Of a stretch of DNA of 64,000 bases, positions 38,301-62,270 are shown piece by piece. The translations under genes were made by a program, and so were the position numbers. Origin of the DNA: Nymphaea colorata. Lineage: Eukaryota; Streptophyta; Magnoliopsida; Nymphaeales; Nymphaeaceae. The DNA lies in NCBI RefSeq assembly GCF_008831285.2, contig NC_045149.1, forward strand, positions 15,464,578 through 15,528,577, written 5' to 3'. The notes under the pieces were generated by a model. That model was not told the DNA's origin. It saw nothing but the letters and a program-made list of their open reading frames with translations, and ran no database searches. The first letter of the stretch is position 1. Every line of letters begins with the position of its first letter.

Positions 38301-41130
38301 CATTGACTTTAAAAAGGCACTGTTCCTTCAATTCACTTGGAGGTGGTCGTCCATTCTTGAAATAGAACTGCAAAGTATTCAAGACAATTTATTAATATCC
38401 TATCGTACAACAGAAAGTCACAGAGCTCTCAGTAAATAGATGATACATACCTGCGGTATGAATTCCCTGACAGGCTCACTGACCAATTTCAGTGGAGAAC
38501 CTAGATTAGATAGCCCAGCTGCATGTCGCTTTGCAGCACGTGGAGAACCAGAGGTACTTCTTGGAGAAAGAGGTGGTACACTGCCAGCAGGAAATATCGA
38601 GGGCAAAGAATTTGTTGGAGAAGAATTTGAGCTACTAGAAGTGCCTGAGACACTCAAGCTAATACCCGCCTTTGCATCATCCAGCAATGATTTTACCTGC
38701 ATTGGTATCAAATAAGTGGAGAACATAGGATATAAATCTACCCCTGCAAACTAGCAGAAAAGAACTAAACGCTGAGAAGGAAAAGGCCATAGATAAGGCC
38801 AAACAGAAAAAGATAAATTGCAAAAAAAGATTTGGGCAGTTGGATTAAGTTAGCTCCTTTTCTACACAATACCAAACTATGTAGCTGGCAATAAGGGCAT
38901 GGCTACTGTTAATGGGATAAGAACATACTGCACACGGACATTCCACATTATTCTGGAATTAGGCAGTACAATAAGAAAGGGATAGAGGCATGCATGCTGA
39001 TAAAATGTTGAATTCAAGTTAGACCATGCATGCCCTTTGAAGGTGGTCAGGACATCAGCGGTCATGGCTATCAGGCTATCAGAAACCTAAAGGATCACTT
39101 ACTCAGTGATAAAATCTGCCAAAAGAAAGGTGCTTTTAGATGCTCAACCTATAGCATGGGCTGTCATTTTCTCCCTACTTGATGAACATACCGTAGTGCA
39201 CATAAAAGGATAAGGGATGACAAGTAAGAGATGGAAAATGTAGATACGTAGCAGCCATTGACATCTTGGTTCATTTTGCTTCCTTACTCGTTGCTGCTAG
39301 TAGTTTCCCAATTATGCATACTGGTTTGCGGTCTGTGAGATAAAAATCATTGTCACAAATATATCTCCTCGGGTATTTATCATAAAAATTGTCCTTTCCA
39401 GAAAAAAATCAGAAATTAAAAAAAAATATGGAAAAATAGAAAAATTATGAGTTGCAATTAATTTCGTTAAAAATGTGACAAAGTCTCAGAATAGGTTTTA
39501 TAATTTCGAAAGAAACAAAAATTGGAAATAATATACTTAAAATACATATAGAAAAGGATAAAGAAAAAAGAGGAATATCAATATATTACTGAGATATTTA
39601 CCTTTTGGTGATATTTTGAAAATAGAACAAGTCTCCTTGTTTTTCCAATAATGACAATACTTTCAGAACATCACTGACATTCAGGACAATGATAGGAATC
39701 CGCCATTAAGAAAGCTGGACTAAACATGGACATGTCAGCAATGCTTTTACTGTTCCCCATATCTTCCCATCACATTAATCCACATAGCTTCAATATTTTC
39801 ACCAATAACTATTGTAATATGATCAGGACGATATGTTTATTTGCTATGAAATGTGGACCTCAAACTTGATCTACATATAGTATAGGATCATGCTTTGCAT
39901 ATAAGATAATGCATGTGGTCACAATTCACTTACTGCATAAAAGAAACAATACGTGCATCTCACTCCTTAAACTTCTGACCCATTTCACTTCAACTATAGA
40001 CTTGCCAGTTGCTTGAATTCAGAAAACGTACCCAGAGATGAGGATAACTAACAAGGGAAAAGCACAACTATGGTGAGACGAGATGTCTGACAAAAGCAGC
40101 CACTGCTAAGTAGTACCAAACTTGGATTCCCACTGTCATATGAACTCTGAACTCATAATGTACCCTAAAATCTGCCAAAGAAACTGTCATCTGGGACTTG
40201 TTTTAAATTTGCAGTATGACAACTTGAATCTTGAAGAAAAGAAGAAGAGGAATGGAGTAAATTCTAGTGGAAGGATTTCTCTTAGGCTAATGGTTTCTCT
40301 AACTGATATATTCATGTGATATAACTTTATCAAAATATCTTAACTAGCAGCGCAATGTAATTTCTATACCTGTAGTTCAATTCAGCCAAACGAAAAGTTG
40401 AAAGAAAACTCACATCAATCATTTCATCATTGTGACTACCAAATGATGGTCCTATTATCTCAAAAAAGAGCGGAGAGAATAGACATTAGACAATAAGCTT
40501 ATCATATTCACGATAAAGCATGTTAGAATTCCAGGAAGGACCAGCAGGGGGAAGCATGCTCCCATCAAAGATCACATAACAATTTACGCTCAGATTATCA
40601 TGATCACCAACGGCAGTACCGAAACGATAAAGATAATCAGCTCCCAAGACTATGATGTATTGTGACACAAAGACGTCCATGAGTTTCCGAGAAATTCTAG
40701 TTATTCATCGGTAACAACAAGAAAGAAAATCTTGGCGCTTCTCTTCTTCGTTATTTCATTATTTATGTAATTTTGGGTTTACATTCACAAAAAGAACGGT
40801 AAAGCAGATACGCTCTCTAAGCGTCACCGCTTTGCCATCTTAATGTCACATTGCGATCAAACCATCACGCCATCGACTGACCGTGCTTTAAAAAATCTGC
40901 CGAAGAAATCACAAAATCTTGCATCTAACAAGAAACTAGAAAGCATTAAGAATAAAAGGAAAATGTGTCAAGAACCGTACCAAGCGACCAGTCTCCGGGA
41001 TCGAGAGAAACTGGGAGAAGAGCTCATCCACCATGTAAAGGTTCGACTTCAGGGCAACCGTCGACAGCTCTGGCAACTGGAGCAAGTCAGGATCGAGCGA
41101 CGCGACATCCCCCACCGATTCCACTTCCAT
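32331..41130 (-). CDS. PP2A B''-type regulatory subunit (EF-hand protein), 12 exons
   Basis: Exons, high to low: 41130-40981, 38696-38451, 38367-38262, 38170-38071, 36019-35914, 35758-35668, 34683-34542, 34069-33922, 33819-33710, 32937-32781, 32705-32580, 32471-32331. They total 1623 nt (540 aa), all in phase with GT..AG, which is the family's usual length. B'' subunits bind the PP2A scaffold and catalytic subunits and set substrate choice. The protein opens [20 protein letters not shown], has a Ser/Pro-rich linker (about 60-125), then the conserved core. Two EF-hand loops are visible: [12 protein letters not shown] (about 332-343) and [12 protein letters not shown] (about 405-416, canonical). 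Family blocks [39 protein letters not shown] and the tail [11 protein letters not shown] are intact. It belongs with the calcium-binding B'' group rather than TON2/FASS. A damaged copy of the last exon lies 3.5 kb downstream. Confidence 0.95.
37001..37265. mobile_element. Small inverted-repeat element with GTGCGGC ends (intron 4 of B'')
   Basis: A 265-bp segment starting CTATGTCACATGG then GGGGTGCGGCACGG, and ending with the complement of CTTATGTCAACGG followed by GGCAGCACCCGC. Inside are a TA microsatellite and a GA-rich run. It is the reverse orientation of a similar element at 47339-47619: shared words include AGTAATAAAAGTAAAAAAAA and CCCTCTCTTTCTTTA when read on the opposite strand. Non-coding. 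A clean target duplication was not found. Confidence 0.6.
39348..39610. repeat. Possible relic of the TGTCACA hAT-MITE family (intron 1 of B'')
   Basis: Begins CATTGTCACAAATATA and is followed by CTCCTCGGGTATTTATC and an A/T-rich body, echoing the left part of the element at 47703-48039. The right end is not clear; an inverted TGTGACAAAG lies at about 39475. It is probably a truncated or heavily mutated copy. Confidence 0.4.
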
Positions 41131-43570
41131 GTTCGATCAAATATCCCTAAAATTCCAAATCCCTCGGAAAAGTCTCCACATCAAACCCAAAGGTAGACGA
41201 AAAGCCCTAGATCTCGCCAAGTCCTCCCCCGAATTCAGCCCGTTTCACAAAAACAAACCCACCTAAAGAAATCGGGAAAAGGAATTGGGCCAACACGCCT
41301 AAAGAAACTCCAGCGGTGGATCGGTTCGGCAACCCTCCACAAGAACGATCGGCAGCCCTGCCGATTTAGGCATCAAAATGAAGAGCAAACAGGAGAAGGC
41401 TTCCGAGGATACGAGCCATGAAAACACGATTCAGAAGGAGAATTAGACGGGAAAACGAGAGAAGCAATCGAGCCCGGAGGAATAAAAAGAAGGCAAAAAG
41501 TCGATGAGAGACCGAACGCTTTCCTCTAGAAGGCGAACAAGAGCAAGAAAACCCTGGACGGAGGAAGGAAATGGAATGGAACAGGCGATCCCCGCTATTT
41601 ATGCACGCTGGAGTTTTACTGTCATGCCCTTCAGGAAAGGATTTAAGCGGACCTTCACGGGCATCTCTTAAAAATTGACTACGGGCTTTTATTTAAATAG
41701 CGGAATGGAGTAAAAAAAAAAAAGTGATGATTAAAAAAAGGCTAAACCCAACTCGGAGGGAGGCAGGGAAGCGAATATGGTGGGGAGAGTGAAATTTTAA
41801 CCAAGAAAGAAAAAAAAGGGAATATTTTTTATCAAAAATAAAAACGTTCAACCAAAAATTTTTTAAGTAGGCATAATTGAAAGAAAAGGCTGTTAAAATG
41901 AAATAATTTGAAACTCAGGATTTGTTGTAGGATGGTGTTTCTTGGATTTTAGAAAGAAGTAAATCATAGCCAAACTCCAACCCTCTTATATGGCATCAAG
42001 AGATGCAATTAAAGTGTGATGTAAAGAGTAAAACGGTATATCCGCACAGGGGATGCAATTTGTAGAGTTTTCCTTTCTTCTTTAGCAAAAAACATCTTCA
42101 CACATCATAGTATCTATGATTAGCTAATTGAAGGTTCCCGCAGCACCTTTGGTCCTCTCATTAGCTCAACACTTGAAACATGAAAGTGACTGGTGACTAA
42201 CGAGTGTTTATTGAAAAAAACATTATGCTCTTGAAACACATATTCTTAAATCATATTCCAGCAATAAAATATTATTTCCTTTTAAAGTCAGGTGGAAATT
42301 TGATTCATCCACATATTATTCCGGACAAGAAACACGGAACGGGGTTTTAAATTAATTTTTTTCATTTCATCTGTGCCTCCTTAAAGAAGAGAAGGCGTCC
42401 TTTCCGCTGCATGCATAAGCAAACCTAGTACTCGATATCACGTCGTGTTCCTACCATTCTAAGTATGGGAATCAAACAGGTCCTCTCAAGGTACACCAAA
42501 CTTCCGACTTAGGTAGAAAGCGATGCTCATGGGAGTTAGCCACGACTAGCCACGCGGCAGCCGTGGCCCGTCCCGTCGGGTCTCAAACCCTCTACATCCA
42601 GTACAACGAAAGTATTGGTAAGATCCATGCAAGGGACAATCACTTTCCAACACATGATAAGGGACAACCTTTATCATTCTGATAAGAACGGAGGATACAA
42701 CTATTTCGAGAATGAGCTAGAATAAAAATAAAAGAATAGGGCTATTGATGAAAATGTTGAAAAATTATAACTGTAGAGGAATGTTGCAATTTTCAAATGC
42801 GTAAGACGGACCAATGGAAAGTTAGGTTCACATAAGAAAAATTTCTGATAATCTAGTACTCAAAATGTTTTCAACAAAAAAGGTGGGTCACACCCTGGGT
42901 CTGACTCTACAAGAAAGGCCCTAAAACCTTTCTTTGGCCCTTCACCATGCAACAGAGAATAGAATCCCATAAAGCATCGGGGAACAAGCTAGAAATTTGA
43001 GACACATGAGCAAGCCGCTCAACGACTATAAAAGAATTGCAATTCCTATTGAGAAAGATCAGACTGGCAACTGCATAAATCTATTGAACAATACAATAAG
43101 AACAGAACAAAGTTTTTAGAATCAGTCGCTGCCCCTTAACTGTCTAATAATGGTCGCATGACTCTGGTCCTTGTAATGGTAACATCACCAATTATAAGAA
43201 CAACGAATTAGTAACAGGAAGTATGTCACAGTTACTCGTGGAAGAAAAAAAAAACAACAAAAATTAGAGAAAAGGCAACAAGTCCACACGTCAGAACAAT
43301 GGACCCGCCTCAACACAAGGGTGTCGTAGTCTTAAAACCCTTTGTTTCCACCTGTCAGAAATACCCAGGAGGAAAAACCGTGAGGGGTACAGCGTCGGAT
43401 CTTCTGAATTTTTCATATACATGTCAACCAGCATCTTAGGCAGAGACAGCTATAGACAGACTGCAGGAGGCTATATATGCTCAAATTTTGAGCAATATCA
43501 GAAATTTATAGTGGGCCTTTTTGGACTTCACTTCACAGGCTACAGCAATTTTACCACCGCTTTGTCTTTT
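41131..43570. other. Intergenic: B'' 5' leader and promoter, CKL 3' flank
   Basis: The first few hundred bases hold the B'' leader and promoter (minus strand). A stretch at about 42440-42640 (GGGAATCAAACAGG, CACCAAACTTCCG, GGCAGCCGTGGCCCG) has the flavour of a short tRNA-derived or SINE-like repeat, but I cannot show its ends. The last part is the presumed CKL 3' UTR. No coding sequence is supported. Confidence 0.5.
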
Positions 43571-56423
<12,853 letters not shown>

Positions 56424-57100
56424 ATCTTCCGAAATGAAACGGAACCCTTGCCCAAATTCTTCGAGACGAACACCTGGACCAAAACACGCCCTCTTTCCGC
56501 TACACCTTGTCCCTTCGAATCCCAGCCGGAAAAAACCCAATTATCCACACCAGCGAGCAGAACACCGAATTCTCCAAAGAACTAGCAAATTATACCCATG
56601 AATGACGAACAACAACGTCAAAAGCCCAAACTCAGGATCCCTCACAGCACGCCCGTCACCGACACGCCAAGAACCCTAATCTCCCTCCTTCCAGGCGACT
56701 CAGCCTCTAATTCCACCGCCGAAAGGAAATCCAAAACACGAACCACCATCACAATCGTAGCCCCAAAAAAGAATTGGAGGCCGAAACCCGACCGATCCTC
56801 GCAAGACAGCGATTAGGACGTACGGGAGAAAAGAGGGGATAGAAACCAACAAAAGAAAACTAGGAAAGGGATGTGATCGATAGCGACGTCCCCGGACGAA
56901 TAACACGATCTTGCCCCAAAACTTGACCCGATGTATCCGACATTTTATTTTTAGGGGACACAAAAGAATTATCAAGAACTCAAGGATCAGGATACCGAGA
57001 AACAAAACAAAAATTCAACAAGAAAATCGAATAGAGATAGATGTATCGTAATCAAGAAACACAGAGAGAAATAATTGGAGATAGAAGTGACAAAATCGAC

Positions 57101-57308
57101 AGAGAGAGAGAGAGAGGAGTTGGTGACGGTGGCGGTTTAGAGAGAGAGGGAGGAGTTGGTGATGGTGGTCGCAATGGCGTTGGGTTTAGAGACAGAGGGG
57201 GAGAGAGAGAGGAGGGAAGGGGCTAGGAGAAGGGGGGGCGCCTTTACTTTTTTTTCCTTTGTTTTGACCCTTCTGTTCGGTTTCCTCTCTCTCTCTCTCT
57301 CTCTCTCT
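57101..57308. repeat. Paired GA and CT runs upstream of CKL
   Basis: (AG)n at 57101-57117 and (CT)n at 57284-57308 are complementary to each other, separated by GA-rich sequence with GGTGATGG-type words. GAGA-type runs are common in plant core promoters and leaders, and the pair could fold back. Confidence 0.7.
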
Positions 57309-58193
57309 TTTTCTCTCCCCTCGCTCTTGTTGTTAGAGAGATGCTGACGATAGAAAGGAAGCACCGAGAGAGAATGACAGAGAGAAAGAGAGAGGGAGGG
57401 AGATAACGAAGGGTGAAGCGGTAGGATCTCAAATTTGGTAAAGACCTGGTGGGACACGTTAGGCAGCGTCGTTGGCGTCCGCCTTCGGCAGTTTCTCTTC
57501 ACCAATCTGCAGTTCTTCCTTCTTAATTTTTAATTTTTAGGAAATTACCAATTTTTTTCTGCAACAAATTAATTCATAATATTTACCAATCTTTAAAATT
57601 TTAACAGTAAGACTTAGGCCTAAGCACCAATATGAAATGAATATGTAGAAAAAAAAAAAACTCTATACATGAATATGTCATCCAGAATAAAAAAATAATA
57701 CCGATGTGCAGCTTGGACAGCAGGTAAATGCGTCCACTTTGAGTTTTGACTTCTGCGTTTCCTTCTTGGAGCGAAACAAGATTCGAACGATGGGCCCCGG
57801 AAAGACACCTGATCTGATTTTCTCAGCCGGTTTCATCAGTCCCTCGACAAGTTATACGTGAATTCACGTACAGATATACGCGCATATCCATATGCTAGTT
57901 TCTAATCCTTGCAAATTCACACATATATATATATATATCGCGTTCATTTAACTACTTTTTCTATGTCTGTCATTATCAAATGGTTCATGAAAATAAAAAT
58001 AAATCATTTGAGAAAGTACCATGTTGCAGAAATCATAGACGATTTTGAAATATATACACACACATGCACGATTTTGAAATAATATAAAATGAATAAATAA
58101 ATATAATAGCTGTATAAATTAATTATAAATTGATAAATAATGGTACTTTTAATCTCAAAATCAACGCTCCTCGGTACCATGAGATAGCATCCT

Positions 58194-58259
58194 CCAATAC
58201 TCAATTGAATACATGAGAGAGTTCATCCAATACTCAATTGAATACATGAGAGAGTCCAA
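58194..58259. repeat. 33-bp tandem duplication
   Basis: The unit starting CCAATACTCAATTGAATACA and continuing TGAGAGAGT is repeated at a 33-bp offset. Confidence 0.9.
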
Positions 58260-58839
58260 TAAATGGTAAGCATCCACCACTTATTACGAGACCATACTTT
58301 CTTTTTCAAGACGTCACTTGTAGTAGGACCAGTTAAAAAATTTAGCTAATGATACTCATTACCATTATATATGTGTATATATAGATAGATAGATATAGGT
58401 TAGGTGGCTGGTCCATTCTAAGTTTGGTGATGTATGTAGAGGCGCTCCAATTAAACGAGTAATAGAACATAGGTAAGTTTTGGTTGAGATTTTGCTAACA
58501 AAATTTACATTCCCCTGGCTAGAAGGTTGGGTTTAAAAGGACCTTCAAATTGGACGAAGAAATAAGGTTTAATATGCAGACAGCGAGTACTCCGCATGTC
58601 CAGTGGGACCTCGTCTATTGGCTGCTTAATGATCCACCTGGCTAATTTTGTTTGCAATGTCATAATCATTGAGGTTTTACCGTCTAAACCCTAGACCTCG
58701 CCAATGCCTCCAGGAGCATTGAAACTTTGGCTACCGATATAGAGAAACTCTATTGTTGTTTGGGAACTAAGGTGTTTCTCATGCAATAAACCGGATGCTT
58801 GTTATACATTTCCTAGTGTTCTTGATGTTTTTCAAAGTA

Positions 58840-59130
58840 GTTTATGTAACACACAGAAGTAGAGGGCAGATCAAAAACTCGATTTACGTGGTTCAGCCTG
58901 TTTGGCCTACATCCACGAGAAGGAAAGGAGCAAAATTGTATTCAGTGTTTACACTATACGAGTGCAAGGCTCCATAACAATATGGAGGTCGAAGAAGGCA
59001 GCCAAGGGACAGTTCCAAAAAAACAAAAACTGAACCCACGTCCCAGCAACTGCTCACCATAGTACATAGTCTTATAAAATATGTGGACAGTGGACACCCG
59101 ACCCAAATAAGCACTCTTTAACAGTTCTCA
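58840..59130. mobile_element. Probable LTR-retrotransposon or TRIM remnant
   Basis: The segment contains AACTCGATTTACGTGGTTCA followed by GCCTACATCCACGAGAAGG. Words of the type ACGTGGTTC..GCCTACGTCCACG are common in plant Copia-type LTRs and TRIMs. It sits directly before the PPR pseudogene. Only one copy is present and no paired LTR or primer-binding site was identified. Confidence 0.45.
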
Positions 59131-59149
59131 GGATCTCAAGGCAACTGGG

Positions 59150-60877
59150 GCGCTCAGGTGTGTTCAAGAAGGGAGGAAACTTCATGGTTGGGAAATCAAA
59201 GGTGGGTTTGGGGATGTTGTTGCTGCTAGTGCTTTAGTGGCAATGTATGCCAAATGCAGCCTTTTCCTTGAAGCTTGCCGAGTGTTTGATGAAATGCCTA
59301 TCAGAGATGTTGCTACATTGTGATGTCCTGCTACTATTAAGATGGGCAGTACCAGAAGGATGTTGATTTGTTTGATAGGATGGGGGCGGCTGGTTTTACG
59401 TCTGATTCTGTAACAGAACAACATATTTTTCTCTCCATGTACACGTCCTTGGGCATTGGAGAAGGGGAGAATGATTCATGGGAGATTGACCAGGAGTGGT
59501 TGTGAAATGGATGTGTTTGTGAATTCTCCGCCTGTGGACTTGTACGCAAGTAGCGTGGCAATGGCACGGAAAGTGGTTGACTCAGTCCCCCAACAAGGCT
59601 GTTGTTACCTGAAATTCAATGACATCTGGATATGCTATTAGTGGGGATTTCAGTTATTGTATTCACCTCTTTGTGAACATGATTTCGAAAGGAGTAAAAC
59701 CCACTTCAACAATGCTCAATACTTTGTCATTACGCTCAAAAGGAGTATAACCTGCTTCAACAACACTCAATATTTTGTTGTCATCATGCTCAAAGTTCGG
59801 TAATTTACAATTTGGAAAGTTCATGCATGGATGCATCATCATAAGCAAAGTAGAAATCGATATATTTTCTCATGATCCCTTGCTCGATTTATATCTTAGA
59901 TGTGGGGCTTTACGACATGCTGAGGGCATCTTTGAGACAATGACAAAGATGAACTGCTTCATGGAATATTATGATCTACGGACTTGTATTGCTAAGACTT
60001 TATGATGAAGCTTTAAAAGTTTTCCATGATACGAGAAATGGTGGTGTCAAACCAGAAGCAATCACTTTTGCAAGTACCAGCATGTTCACATCATCGGCTT
60101 TGCAACTTGGTAAAGAAGTGCACCAGTATACGGTGGACAACAAGCTAGAAAATGAGGAAGTTGTACCAACTGCCCTTTTTGATATGCATGTAAAATGTGG
60201 TGCAGTGGATGGCGAACAGAATATTTTTTATCAGACGTCAAAACGGGACATAGTTTCATGGACTACCATGATCACAGTCCACAACCTATGGCTCCCATGG
60301 AAATGCATTGGAAGCTATATACCTCTTCCAGCAAATGGAGAAGTCCGAGACTATACCAGATAGAGTCGCCTTCCTTGCACTTCTTTTTGCATGCAGTCAC
60401 GGTGGACTAGTCAATGAAGGTCGTCAATATTTTGATCAAATGAGAGTTCGCTATGGAATTGATCCAACTATTGATCATTATTCTTGTGCAACCCATCTGC
60501 TTGGGCGTTCGGGGAGAGTCCATGGTGCTTGTGACATCTTGATACAAATGCCCATTAAAGCAGATGTTGGGTTGCTTGGAGCTCTGTTTTCTGCTTGTAG
60601 TCAGCATGGAAAAGTAGAGCTGGATGAGGAGGTGGTGGAGCTTCTGCTTTAGAAGCATCCTGGTGATGCCTCTAGATGCATAGTTCTATAAAAAATGTAT
60701 GCTGCAGCGGTGAAATGGGAGGATGTCAGGCAGGTCCGGGGAAAATGAAAAGGAGTTAAGGGCAAGTCCAGGGTGCAGCTGGATTGCAGTCGCCAAGAGG
60801 ACATGTACATTCGTCATGGAAGACAAATCAACAAACTACATCCACATGAAGAAGCTATATGGAAGGCTTTAGTTTAG
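59150..60877 (+). pseudogene. PLS-type PPR pseudogene with multiple frameshifts and stops
   Basis: PPR motifs can be followed on the plus strand through different frames: GRKLHGWEIKGGFGDVVAAS then ALVAMYAKCS and ACRVFDEMPIRDVATL; GRMIHGRLTRSGCEMDVFVN; LLDLYLRCGALRHAEGIFET; EALKVFHDTRNGGVKPEAIT; and SKRDIVSWTTM. After a further frameshift come YLFQQME, FLALLFACSHGGLVNEGR, HYSCATHLLGRSGRV and GALFSACSQHGKVELDEE. An E-like tail follows, interrupted by stops (MYAAAVKWEDVRQVR, LHPHEEAIWKALV, stop at 60877). At least several frameshifts plus stops rule out a working single-exon gene. It is not a copy of the PPR gene at 3844-5826; the motif wording differs. Confidence 0.85.
59688..59790. repeat. Imperfect 50-bp tandem duplication inside the PPR pseudogene
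   Basis: AAAGGAGTAAAACCCACTTC and AAAGGAGTATAACCTGCTTC begin two adjacent copies, each ending in a ..ACGCTC or ..ATGCTC block. It adds to the damage of the pseudogene. Confidence 0.8.
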
Positions 60878-62270
60878 ACAGCCTTCTGCTGCACATGAAG
60901 GTGAAGGCTATGTTCCAAACGCTGGTTAGCCGTAGAGAGTAACTGACTAGCGGTTGGATAATGTGAGGCAAGCAATGTCATGCAGTGGAAGATGGCTGAC
61001 TGAAAAAGTCAGCTGTTGACCAATATATCTGCAATATCCTAGGATCACAAGTTCAGAGGAACATGAGAAAGAAAACCCTGCGATGTTATTTCTTACAGAA
61101 TGCTCAGTATCCAAATTCTTCCATCGCCGATCACCACAGAACTAGTGACCAACGATCAACGTTACTATTTTGGCTGTCGTTGTGAGTTACTGCACCTGCT
61201 GATCAAAGTCAAATGTGCGCCAATTGTTTCTAGTGGCCAACATAAATGCCTGTGGCACCATCTCGGGAGCAACAAGTAAAAAACAAGAAATCAAGCCAAT
61301 AGCATAAGGTTGCTCACATATCACTGGTGTGATCATTGAGACTCTGCCACGGAATCTACCAACTGCTACCTAGGGACATGGGGAACCTATATATGCTCGT
61401 GTGATCAGTTATACATTCTAAAAGCAACGACTGGTTACATGTATAGTGGTACACGAAGACTCCATTGTTGGTCTGTCTTCATTTTGGAAGCTCTAAATCA
61501 CCTTTTTGTTATGGTAATTCTTCTGCAAGTTTATGTTTCTAAGAGGACATGGTTGATGATACAGGATTTAGTTGAAAATACGAATGAGGGAACATGTTCA
61601 TGTAATCTTTTTTTAGTTATTCAACTATATCTACGACTGGTTACTTGTATAGTGGTAGAGGAAGAGTCCATGTTGGTCTGTCTTCATCTCTTATCGTATT
61701 TTGATGTTTTGTTTAATTCCGGAATGTACTCGTTTGGTGCTTGGACAGATAATAAAAGAGAGATCTGCCTTTTAGTGTATGCATTAGTCTAAGGTGCCTG
61801 CGTCGAGGTTTTAGGCCGGTGAGAGTTTGACTTGGGGCTGTTCTTCATGTCTATTCGAGACCACGTGAAAACGTCCACGATCGAAGAACAATGTTATTAA
61901 AATCGACTTGAATCGGTTTGCAACGATTGGATTCAGTAGTTAATTCAACATTGTTACTTATCACTTTTTAATATATTCTTGAAAAATGCTAAGATATTTT
62001 TGTTTAATTTGTGTAACCTCTCGTTTTTCTTCGTTTTTATCGATTCAAAACTGATTCGGTTGGATCGTTAAATCAGTCGATTCAGCGATGGGATGGCTCG
62101 GGCGGTTCTATTTAGACGGCATTGTTTAAGAACGCTTTTCCAGTACGAAAATACGAAAACGAAGGCGTTCGTTCCTGGAGAAACTGAAGCTAAAATCTAG
62201 ATGGATTATGATACAAGTTACTAGTTCCAGATATCCACCATCTAATCCGTTCCACAGCCGAATCACTTTT
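60878..62270. other. Intergenic region with a possible MITE
   Basis: No gene is supported. At about 61885-62110 the words AAAATCGACTTGAATCGG and, towards the other side, TCGATTCAAAACTGATTCGG and GTTAAATCAGTCGATTCAGC bracket an AT-rich centre, as in small inverted-repeat elements. Ends are not resolved. Confidence 0.4.

Larger units (their letters stand above)
56424..58839. other. CKL leader and promoter plus intergenic DNA
   Basis: The sequence upstream of the CKL start is C/A-rich on the plus strand and contains no good gene. It includes GA and CT runs (57101-57117 and 57284-57308) on the promoter side of CKL, about 680-890 bases before its ATG. Beyond 57.5 kb it is AT-rich with a short tandem duplication at 58194. 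Confidence 0.5.
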
